47,313 nt of DNA from a virus: positions 1 to 47,313 of IMG/VR virus record IMGVR_UViG_3300018428_000042. One strand, 5' to 3'. Below the pieces are notes generated by a model. It was not told where the DNA came from and ran no database searches. It saw only the letters and a program-made list of their open reading frames with translations. Numbering within the stretch: the first letter of the stretch is position 1; each line of letters opens with the position of its first letter. Both the position numbers and the translations under genes were made by a program. Below are positions 15,600 through 22,005 of the stretch, in pieces.

Positions 15600-16441
15600 A
15601 ACTGCTCCATAATTTTATCATAATTTCTTAACAAACTTTGTTTGTTCATTATATGAATATCTTGGTTTTTAATGTTAGATGCTTTATCATCAGACAAAAA
15701 TATTAAATTTAAATTATCTCTAACATCATACAACTGGTCTATGTCAGGTGAAGATAAGACAGGAGGTAGGACATAATCATTATTATTGTCCCAACCATTT
15801 AAAATATGTGTTGCTATGCTAAATGATATATCGTTTCTATATACAGTTGGATTGAACCTATAAGAATCTGCATATTGTTGATAATTTTCCTTGATATGAT
15901 CCACTAATTCAAATAAAACTTTGCTTTCTTGATTTTTTGTGAACATTATCGTTGTTGCCCATAGTAGTTTTACACCTGTTTCAGAAACTGCTTTGTCTAA
16001 GTAACCTATTCTATTTTCGCTTATAATATCTTCATAGGTATCACTTATCATAAAACTAGTATCAACATCCCAATATTCATTTAACTTATTACTCAACACC
16101 AAATAATCGCTATCAATTAATAATGTTCTTTCATATGGTGTAAGGAACCATACGTTGTCTCTATTGGTATTGTTAAAAGGAGCGGCAATTTTGTTTTTTC
16201 CGTCTCTATAAATCTTGTTATTTCCTGATTCAGGTCTTTGAGTAATAATAATTTTTTCAAAAATGTCGGCTGCTTCTTGAAACACACCTGACTCTCTCAT
16301 CCAATCTGCTGTAGACGGATCAGTAATAAGTGAAACCGGTTTGCTTAGATTCTTTTTAGCGAGAGCACCAGACATCATAGACAGTTTTACATAATCTATC
16401 TGCCTATTATTGTGAGCAAATATAACTATACCGCAATTCAT
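15596..16441 (-). CDS. glycosyltransferase-like protein, 281 aa
   Basis: The layout matches its downstream neighbour: MNCGIVIFAHNNRQIDYVKL, then KPVSLITDPSTADWM, then YERTLLIDSDYLVLSNKLNE, with DxD at D110-S111-D112 and the order GT-A half, DxD, acceptor half. WATTIMFTKNQESK and NDISFSIATHIL correspond to donor-site segments in the neighbour. I regard the two as paralogues. It starts right after the small protein at 16443-16793, with one base between stop and ATG. There is no membrane segment. The substrate cannot be deduced. Confidence 0.65.
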   Translation of the reverse strand: MNCGIVIFAHNNRQIDYVKLSMMSGALAKKNLSKPVSLITDPSTADWMRESGVFQEAADIFEKIIITQRPESGNNKIYRDGKNKIAAPFNNTNRDNVWFLTPYERTLLIDSDYLVLSNKLNEYWDVDTSFMISDTYEDIISENRIGYLDKAVSETGVKLLWATTIMFTKNQESKVLFELVDHIKENYQQYADSYRFNPTVYRNDISFSIATHILNGWDNNNDYVLPPVLSSPDIDQLYDVRDNLNLIFLSDDKASNIKNQDIHIMNKQSLLRNYDKIMEQL

Positions 16442-16442
16442 A

Positions 16443-16793
16443 CTAAACTTCTATCAACTTTTCTACAGATCTACTCTTTTTTAATTGCTGATATTGTTCA
16501 TGATATTCGTTAGTTACTTCGAAATATCTGTCAAATACTTCCTCTCTAAAATCTACTAAATTTTCTACAAGAACTGGATTGTTGTTAATATCTAGTAAAA
16601 CAACATTTTCAGATCTGTCCTTATAGATTAGCATTTCTACAAAGTTTAACAAACTTCTATCTATTTTGAAAATACCTCCATTGTGACCATAGGTCAATTT
16701 TGCGTCCATTTTTTCTTTTAGACGCTTTCGAGATACTTCTAAAGTTTGACGATAGTTTGCAAACTCTAATGCGTTTTTGAATGTTTCTTGCAT
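16443..16793 (-). CDS. small phage protein, possible tail-fibre accessory, 116 aa
   Basis: The protein is helical with a central motif LTYGHNGGIFKIDRSLLNFV and a C-terminal region (FREEVFDRYFEVTNEYHEQY) ending in KKSRSVEKLIEV. I recall similar small proteins downstream of tail-fibre genes in marine T4-like phages, with no proven role. A strong AGGAGG lies just before the ATG and a late promoter box at 16825-16832. It therefore opens the transcription unit running into the glycosyltransferase cassette, which suggests that cassette is expressed late, with the structural genes. Confidence 0.7.
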   Translation of the reverse strand: MQETFKNALEFANYRQTLEVSRKRLKEKMDAKLTYGHNGGIFKIDRSLLNFVEMLIYKDRSENVVLLDINNNPVLVENLVDFREEVFDRYFEVTNEYHEQYQQLKKSRSVEKLIEV

Positions 16794-16808
16794 AACACCT
16801 CCTATTTT

Positions 16809-16828
16809 AATAATAGTAGCATATTATT
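16809..16828 (-). repeat. 7-bp AT inverted repeat overlapping a late promoter
   Basis: AATAATA (16809-16815) and TATTATT (16822-16828) flank a six-base spacer. The upstream arm in mRNA sense overlaps the late box at 16825-16832. It is short and all A/T, so the stem would be weak and would not cover AGGAGG. Confidence 0.35.
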
Positions 16829-16832
16829 TATC
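16825..16832 (-). promoter_or_regulatory. T4-type late promoter box GATAAATA
   Basis: On the minus strand GATAAATA sits 32 bases upstream of the ATG at 16793, with AGGAGG in between. It heads the long overlapping run of genes down to 6531, in which I see no other clear late box. Confidence 0.6.
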
Positions 16833-16855
16833 TGGTGTTACTATGGGTAAGAAAA

Positions 16856-17836
16856 TTAATTTATGATAGTGCCGATTGTTACTGTAGGTGTTTCAACTTC
16901 AAAATTTCCTGAACCAACAGGATCCAAAACACCTGCTGCTTCAATAGTTTGAACAGTAAGACTGATTGTTCCGTCTACTGCATCAGGACCAAATCCGCCT
17001 GGCTGAGTTGGTGTTCCTGTAGCAGATGGACCTCCAAGTGCAACGTGATTATCTAACCAATATATATCAAAGTTGATGATCCTGCTTCCTCCTGCAGAGT
17101 TATCGCTAACTCCGTCGCCTGTATTAGCAAGAATATTCCATTCATTTAATGCGTATGGTGACGATGCAACAATACTACTCCATTCTTGGGGTGTGTTACT
17201 CATTCTAAACCAGTTTGTTCCATCATTTGGGTTTACACCTGTGCCAGGTGTATTGCCTCCAAAAGTTCTAGTCCCTGCTGTTGAAAGTAGACTAGTCCAC
17301 GAAGTATTTTGAGCAGTTGTAGACCCACCTGTTCTACTACTTGTAAAATTTATAGAACCACCGCTATTGAAAAAGAATCTTGCATTTTCACTTGTTAAGA
17401 ATTCAACAGTTACATTGCAATATAGTTGTGGAGTAGAATTTGCACCCCATGTTCCTGTAAAAGTTTCAGTTCCATGATTAGTTGTAGATCTTTGTCCTGC
17501 TACTGCAAGGTTACGTCTGTTAGTTTCTATACTATTTGTTACATTTGCCCAATAATTAATTGGTTCATCAGTATTACTGTATCTAATAGTTTCACCTAAA
17601 ATCTTAGCATCGACATTAGGAGGTGTAGCGTTAAACAAATGCTTGTATGCATTAATGATATCGTATCTAAGTGCTGCATATTCATTTACTGTTACAACAT
17701 CTGAGGTTGTTACCTGACTGCTAAAAACTGTTTGCCCGTAACCAAATTGACCCGACCCTGTTCCAAGTATTTGTTCAATATCTGCTTGGATCGCATTGTA
17801 GTCACTTGCTAAAATTTTTGTGTTTACACCTGCCAT
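16856..17836 (-). CDS. tail/virion adhesin-like protein A, 326 aa
   Basis: The N-terminus (KILASDYNAIQADIEQILGT, GSGQFGYGQTVFSSQVTTSD, EYAALRYDIINAYKH) is paralogous to the protein at 17872-18762. The middle is Ser/Thr/Gly/Asn-rich and beta-prone, with ENARFFFNSGGSINFTSSRT matching DEARFFFNSGGAIRIGSSF in the paralogue. This composition and the position directly downstream of tail-fibre genes fit a virion surface or receptor-binding protein. There is no enzymatic motif. A late-box variant at 17853-17862 and GGAGT before the ATG support independent late expression. The name is by context. Confidence 0.65.
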   Translation of the reverse strand: MAGVNTKILASDYNAIQADIEQILGTGSGQFGYGQTVFSSQVTTSDVVTVNEYAALRYDIINAYKHLFNATPPNVDAKILGETIRYSNTDEPINYWANVTNSIETNRRNLAVAGQRSTTNHGTETFTGTWGANSTPQLYCNVTVEFLTSENARFFFNSGGSINFTSSRTGGSTTAQNTSWTSLLSTAGTRTFGGNTPGTGVNPNDGTNWFRMSNTPQEWSSIVASSPYALNEWNILANTGDGVSDNSAGGSRIINFDIYWLDNHVALGGPSATGTPTQPGGFGPDAVDGTISLTVQTIEAAGVLDPVGSGNFEVETPTVTIGTIIN

Positions 17837-17852
17837 ATTTTTTTACTCCACA

Positions 17853-17862
17853 AGTATTTACC
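17853..17862 (-). promoter_or_regulatory. late-promoter-like box GGTAAATACT
   Basis: On the minus strand GGTAAATACT lies 17 bases upstream of the ATG at 17836 in the gap between the two adhesin-like paralogues, followed by GGAG. Confidence 0.45.
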
Positions 17863-17871
17863 TAGTATATT

Positions 17872-18762
17872 TTAGGTAGTGGTTATGTTTGACATAGAAT
17901 ACGTAGGTGCAGTAATTGTAAATGGTGTTGATAAAGGCTGTAAAGTGCCGACAGCACGTAGTTCTTCAGCAGTAATAGTTAAAGTTCCATCAACTTGATC
18001 TCCTGGTGCTGGTGCACCTGGGTCAACATATGAGTCATTTAGGTATATTCTAATCGTAACTTCAGTTGCTGTGCCATTTGAATTGTCTGCTACATCGCAT
18101 TTGGCCTGCAAACTATATGCATTTGCAGAGTAAGGTGTGCTTGCAGATGTTTGGTAGTATTCTTGAAATGTGTTTGTAAGTGTATAAAATCCAGTTGCAG
18201 CAATTAAGTCACCGCTAAAATCTTGATCGCCTGCTGTAGATAATAAGTTTGCCCATGCATTAGATTGAGAAGTTGCACCTGTGCCTGGAGCAAATGACGA
18301 ACCTATTCTTATTGCTCCGCCACTATTAAAAAAGAATCTTGCTTCATCGGCAGTAGTAAATGTAATAGTTAACGTTGATTCTGCCGTTGTGCTCCAAGTG
18401 CCTACGTCTGTTTTTGTATCAATTGCAGTTATTTGGTATTGTCCTGTAGCAACATCGAATCTATTGTTTCTAATAGTATCCGCATAAAAATCATAATTGG
18501 CTAATGCTTCGCCGGGATCATCTGAAATTAAGTCACCTGCGTTAACTAAAACAGCACTTGGATTATTTCCTGTTTGATGTATCCAACAATTAACAATGTC
18601 GTATCTAACTGCGTCCCATTGTGATTTTAGAATTAATTGACCTGCACTAACTGCACTACTATAAACATTCTGTCCGTATCCGAAACTTGCTGCTCCGGTT
18701 CCTAATACATCAATAGTTTTTTGTCTAATTGTGTTTATATCACTTGCAAGAATATCAGCCAT
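17872..18762 (-). CDS. tail/virion adhesin-like protein B, 296 aa
   Basis: This is a paralogue of the 16856-17836 product: ILASDINTIRQKTIDVLGTG, FGYGQNVYSSAVSAGQL and WDAVRYDIVNCWIH align with it. Both also share ARFFFNSGG in the middle and a VDGTLTITAEELRAVGTL versus VDGTISLTVQTIEAAGVL stretch near the C-terminus. The beta-rich, Ser/Thr-rich body suggests a structural or binding role. The ATG overlaps the stop of the upstream tail-fibre gene (TAATG), so it is translationally coupled to it. Tandem duplication with divergence of exposed segments fits host-range adaptation, which is inference. Confidence 0.65.
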   Translation of the reverse strand: MADILASDINTIRQKTIDVLGTGAASFGYGQNVYSSAVSAGQLILKSQWDAVRYDIVNCWIHQTGNNPSAVLVNAGDLISDDPGEALANYDFYADTIRNNRFDVATGQYQITAIDTKTDVGTWSTTAESTLTITFTTADEARFFFNSGGAIRIGSSFAPGTGATSQSNAWANLLSTAGDQDFSGDLIAATGFYTLTNTFQEYYQTSASTPYSANAYSLQAKCDVADNSNGTATEVTIRIYLNDSYVDPGAPAPGDQVDGTLTITAEELRAVGTLQPLSTPFTITAPTYSMSNITTT

Positions 18763-19928
18763 TATAAAATCACCGCTTCTATGGTTCTAACAACACCTTC
18801 TTGGTTGTCATCTATTAAAGCAATTGCAAAAGTATTTACATAGTCGGCTTCGTTTGCAACTCTAGCAACTCCATCATTGCCTGCAACTAATCTATCACCT
18901 TTTGTAACTGCTCCTGTAATTTTTACAGGAACTCTTCCTTTAAGTGCAACATATTGTCCACCACTTAGATGACTGTTCATCATAAACGCTGGACTGCTAC
19001 TAATAACACCTATTGCTTTATCACCATCATTTGAAGCAGTAACTTCTCTATGACCACCTACACTGATAACAGTGCCTGGTTCATAATCTTTGTCAGTAAG
19101 ATATTTTTCTGCAAGGTCGGCGTAACGTGCTGCCGTTGCTGTTCCTTGGAAAAGATTTGCGTTAATATCACCAACGCTAGTTCTTGCAACAATTGAATCT
19201 GCTGTTGCAGTTGTTTTTGCTGATCTATAATCTGGATCAGTATCTGTTGCAGAATCATCAATTTTTAATCTATCTGCTTTGTCAGCAATACCTTTAAATT
19301 GGTTAGCAGTAATATCACCATTGTTATCTCTAACTGTAATTGTAGGAGTTAACGGGCTTGGAACTACATCCGACGGTGCCAGGTTGTTAAGGTTACTAGC
19401 ATTTGATGCTGTTCCAGTTACGTTACCACTTACGTTTCCAAAAAGTGTTCCTCTTAAAGTAGCAGTTGCATAACCAATTTCTTTTGTTGTAGCATCTACT
19501 AATACTTGTGTATCTGTTGCAACAACATTACCAGTTACACTTCCAGTAACATTACCAGTTACATTTCCTGTCAATGCACCGTTAAGACTTACTGCATGTA
19601 ATTCGTTCCATTTTAAAGAACTTGTCCCAATATTAAAACTGTTAGTAACACCTGGATTAATTCCTGTGGTTATAAATTTTGCAACATAGTTTCTTGTAAT
19701 ACCATCTGATATAACAACACTTAAAGGATTACCTAGTTGACTTTCAATAACTGGTTGATCATCGCTTTCTACAAATACTTTAAGATCTCTTTGGTCACCT
19801 AGTAAGTAACCATTATCATCAAATACTACTGTTGAGGTAAATGAAACTGAACCTTTTTGTATAAAGTTGTCAGCATCAATGCCGCCTAATTTTAAACTGT
19901 TAGATGTTGTTCCCCAATAAACAAAATC
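18762..19928 (-). CDS. tail-fibre-like protein, 3' part of a frameshifted gene
   Basis: Reading in this frame from about 19928 gives DFVYWGTTSNSLKLGGIDAD and continues open to 18762, with no ATG start before the TTG at 19574. It is therefore the continuation of the reading frame that stops at 19892, not an independent gene. It includes a GNVTGNVTGSVTGNV repeat. The C-terminal domain contains YADLAEKYLTDKDYEPGTVI, then VGGHREVTAS and GRVPVKITGAV, a module seen at the ends of phage tail fibres. Joined with the 5' part by one extra base, the product would be 590 aa. It is probably a virion fibre. Confidence 0.7.
   Translation of the reverse strand, partial: DFVYWGTTSNSLKLGGIDADNFIQKGSVSFTSTVVFDDNGYLLGDQRDLKVFVESDDQPVIESQLGNPLSVVISDGITRNYVAKFITTGINPGVTNSFNIGTSSLKWNELHAVSLNGALTGNVTGNVTGSVTGNVVATDTQVLVDATTKEIGYATATLRGTLFGNVSGNVTGTASNASNLNNLAPSDVVPSPLTPTITVRDNNGDITANQFKGIADKADRLKIDDSATDTDPDYRSAKTTATADSIVARTSVGDINANLFQGTATAARYADLAEKYLTDKDYEPGTVISVGGHREVTASNDGDKAIGVISSSPAFMMNSHLSGGQYVALKGRVPVKITGAVTKGDRLVAGNDGVARVANEADYVNTFAIALIDDNQEGVVRTIEAVIL
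19525..19572 (-). repeat. four tandem 12-bp repeats encoding GNVT
   Basis: Four consecutive 12-bp units (19525-19536, 19537-19548, 19549-19560, 19561-19572) are variants of acattaccagtt on the plus strand and encode Gly-Asn-Val-Thr on the minus strand. Units 1 and 3 are identical. They lie in the shaft of the fibre gene and keep frame if units are gained or lost. Confidence 0.8.
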
Positions 19929-20533
19929 ATTACACTTACTCCGTTTGCATCTGTTGCTGCAAGTGTTATTCCTTTCTTAATTAAAGTAAAGTCATCAATT
20001 GGATTTACAGCACTATTAAGAGTAAATGAAGTTTGAGAAATTATAGCAACAACTTTTCCGCCTGCTAAAATTTTAAGTATTGAATGATTAGTGTTACCTG
20101 TATCTTTTACAACTTGTGCTGCAACACCACTTACACCTAAATCCGGTGAAGCCTCAGGACCGATTAGAACAAATGCTCCTCCGTCCCAAGCATATAGTTG
20201 TTTTGCAGATGTGTCCCACCAAAATTCACCAGTTGCTAAACCTGAAGGTGCTGTTCCTGATGTTTCCGCACCAGAAGCAGATTTAAATTTAGTGCCATCA
20301 TAAAATTTTAATCTTTTATTTCCACTGTCATACCAAACTTGTCCTTCAACTGCTTTAGGAGGACTTGTAGTGTTTGCAAAATTTTCTAAAAGATGTAGGA
20401 AATTTTCGTTTTGAACTTCACCGTAGCCAGCATAGTTTTTACCTACAAAGCGTAGGTCTGTGGTTGTATCAATAGTTCCGTCTTCTACAGACGTTAAAAA
20501 AGTTCCGTTAAATTTATCTACTTGGTATGCCAT
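19892..20533 (-). CDS. tail-fibre-like protein, 5' part of a frameshifted gene, 213 aa
   Basis: The N-terminal about 145 residues are the shared marine-phage fibre module: NGTFLTSVEDGTIDTTTDLR, GKNYAGYGEVQNENFLHLLE, EGQVWYDSGNKRLKFYDGTK, then GLATGEFWWDTSAKQLYAWD and IGPEA. The frame then runs GITLAATDANGVSV and falls out of frame after GTA at 19933-19931, ending in an unrelated MILFIGEQHLTV. One added A (GTAAATGAT instead of GTAATGAT) restores VSVNDFVYWG and joins the 3' part. A late box lies at 20559-20566 and AGGAAAA precedes the ATG. The true gene is 18762-20533. Confidence 0.75.
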   Translation of the reverse strand: MAYQVDKFNGTFLTSVEDGTIDTTTDLRFVGKNYAGYGEVQNENFLHLLENFANTTSPPKAVEGQVWYDSGNKRLKFYDGTKFKSASGAETSGTAPSGLATGEFWWDTSAKQLYAWDGGAFVLIGPEASPDLGVSGVAAQVVKDTGNTNHSILKILAGGKVVAIISQTSFTLNSAVNPIDDFTLIKKGITLAATDANGVSVMILFIGEQHLTV

Positions 20534-20558
20534 TTTGCGTTTTTTCCTAGTTCACTTG

Positions 20559-20566
20559 TATTTATC
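20559..20566 (-). promoter_or_regulatory. T4-type late promoter box GATAAATA
   Basis: On the minus strand CGATAAATACA lies 26 bases upstream of the ATG at 20533, in the 36-base gap after the 153-aa gene. Confidence 0.6.
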
Positions 20567-20569
20567 GTT

Positions 20570-21031
20570 TTACTTCATTAGCATTAGGCACGCCCAATTG
20601 CTATTACTTGTAGATGTGCTTACAGAATGTGGATTTGTTAGTGAAAATTCAACCCCGTGTCCTTGTTCTACTGTAATTTCGTCACCGTCTATAGTTATTG
20701 TATTATTAGGTGTTAAACTGTATGCAACTATAGTTCCTACTGACTTTGCTCCATCCCAATCATTAATTGTATCTAAAAATCCTGTGTTTGCAGGAAATTT
20801 TAAGAACCATCCTATTACTGCTTTGTTTATATCATCTGCTTCAAAACATGCTTTGAAATTAGAACGCTGTGTTCTATTCCACTTTTTCCATTTTGAATAT
20901 TCATAAACACTTATGTTAGCAAGTTGCCCTGATCCTAATCTAGTGCTATCTGATGTAAAATTTACAGCCTCTAAAATATTGTTTAGTGCTGTTAAATTAT
21001 CTGAGCTTATTTGGTTTCTACGTATATACAT
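20570..21031 (-). CDS. hypothetical protein, possible jelly-roll fold, 153 aa
   Basis: The N-terminal half is mixed (MYIRRNQISSDNLTALNNIL, YEYSKWKKWNRTQRSNFKAC). The C-terminal half has a beta rhythm ending in VEQGHGVEFSLTNPHSVSTS followed by NWACLMLMK. The G.G..F....PH.V pattern resembles the distal part of cupin or 2-oxoglutarate oxygenase double-stranded beta-helices, but no HxD pair is seen, so I do not call it an enzyme. It lies five bases downstream of a 2OG oxygenase gene and just upstream of a tail-fibre gene, with GGAAAT before its ATG. A role with the oxygenase is possible but unproven. Confidence 0.65.
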   Translation of the reverse strand: MYIRRNQISSDNLTALNNILEAVNFTSDSTRLGSGQLANISVYEYSKWKKWNRTQRSNFKACFEADDINKAVIGWFLKFPANTGFLDTINDWDGAKSVGTIVAYSLTPNNTITIDGDEITVEQGHGVEFSLTNPHSVSTSTSNSNWACLMLMK

Positions 21032-21036
21032 ATTTC

Positions 21037-21510
21037 CTACTCGTAAAGATAAACTAATGAATATCTTTGGTTATTTACTGGTGCAACACTATGCACCGGA
21101 CCTATTCCATCAATGCAAATGCCTTGTCCGATAGAATCTTTTATAAATTCGTTGCTCTCGTTAATTAGAACACCGTCTTCACTATCTTGTAAAGAAATAA
21201 CTAAATTTTTTCTATAGTAATCGAAGTCTCTATGTTTACCAAGATAATCTCCTACCTTGTATCTATTTACCGCTATTTCTGCTAATTTATGATCGCTGAA
21301 GTGAGGAGCAATAGATTTTAAAAATTCAACCATATGCTTTGGCATTTGAGAATGTCCGCAAAAATCATATGCACATGTAGAATTTTCAACCTGCCTAGGT
21401 GGAGTAAGTTTAGATCTTCTAACCCATCTTACATCTTCAAGATTTTCGACATACTGCTTTGCTCTCATAGCAGTTAATTTGTCAAGGTAATTAGATATCA
21501 CGTATGTCAT
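21037..21510 (-). CDS. 2-oxoglutarate/Fe(II)-dependent oxygenase, 157 aa
   Basis: The facial triad is visible: VNRYKVGDYLGKHRDFD gives His93 and Asp95, GPVHSVAPV gives distal His140, and Arg149 in NNQRYSLVYLYE is the 2-oxoglutarate carboxylate ligand. This is the prolyl-hydroxylase/AlkB-like arrangement. ATG at 21510 (MTYVISNYLDKL) is preferred over the longer frame from 21585, because AGGAG lies eight bases upstream and the longer start would overlap the previous gene by 95 bases. Such oxygenases recur in marine T4-like phages near tail genes. The target (protein hydroxylation of fibres, or nucleic acid) is unknown. Confidence 0.85.
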   Translation of the reverse strand: MTYVISNYLDKLTAMRAKQYVENLEDVRWVRRSKLTPPRQVENSTCAYDFCGHSQMPKHMVEFLKSIAPHFSDHKLAEIAVNRYKVGDYLGKHRDFDYYRKNLVISLQDSEDGVLINESNEFIKDSIGQGICIDGIGPVHSVAPVNNQRYSLVYLYE

Positions 21511-22003
21511 TACCAAACTCCTGTATAGCACCTTCATATTTTTCTGCAATCTCATTATCAATGTCTTCAGTGCTTTTATATTCAACTTCTGTATTGTTTC
21601 TAAAGTATTCTTTTCTTATTCCGTTAGCACGTCTGACTTCTGCTATAAAGTCATTCATTTCTTTTAGATCCTCTGCTGCTACACTTGCATTGTCTGCTAG
21701 TGTTTCTAACACAGATCCTAAAATACTTAATTGTATTTCTAACGGATATTTGTCTATTATTCGATTTCTTGCTATGTTATTGAGTGCGTCTTCAGTAATT
21801 ACTGGTGTTTCATTTACATCATAAATTGTGTAATTGTCATAATCACCTCTTACATTTTCATTATCAAGATCTATTTCAATTTCTCTATATAGATACAATT
21901 CATGGTTTAGTAATGATTGGTCATCAACCATTCCAAGAACAGTTGTAAATTTTTTGTTAAGTTTGTTAAACTGTGCTAGTGCAGATTGCCTATTCATATC
22001 CAT
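21491..22003 (-). CDS. hypothetical protein, possible fibre accessory, 170 aa
   Basis: The protein is acidic and helical (ALAQFNKLNKKFTTVLGMVD, PLEIQLSILGSVLETLADNA), with YTIYDVNETPVITEDALNNI in the middle. That segment weakly recalls VVLLDINNNPVLVENLVDFR of the 116-aa protein at 16443, but I cannot claim homology. Two ATGs exist (22003 and 21997). GATAAATA at 22003-22010 overlaps the first and may be only the end of the upstream gene plus the start region. It overlaps the oxygenase start by 20 bases. There is no membrane segment. A chaperone-like role for the fibres is a guess from location. Confidence 0.65.
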   Translation of the reverse strand: MDMNRQSALAQFNKLNKKFTTVLGMVDDQSLLNHELYLYREIEIDLDNENVRGDYDNYTIYDVNETPVITEDALNNIARNRIIDKYPLEIQLSILGSVLETLADNASVAAEDLKEMNDFIAEVRRANGIRKEYFRNNTEVEYKSTEDIDNEIAEKYEGAIQEFGNDIRDI

Positions 22004-22005
22004 AT

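Noticed and set aside
19061-19261. Gln-rich 67-aa minus-strand frame inside the fibre gene
   Set aside because: Out-of-frame reading of fibre repeats; poly-Gln composition is an artefact of the frame.
16443-22003. Apparent similarity between the 116-aa protein (16443-16793) and the 170-aa protein (21491-22003)
   Set aside because: Only a short D.N..PV....L stretch aligns; too weak to call paralogy.
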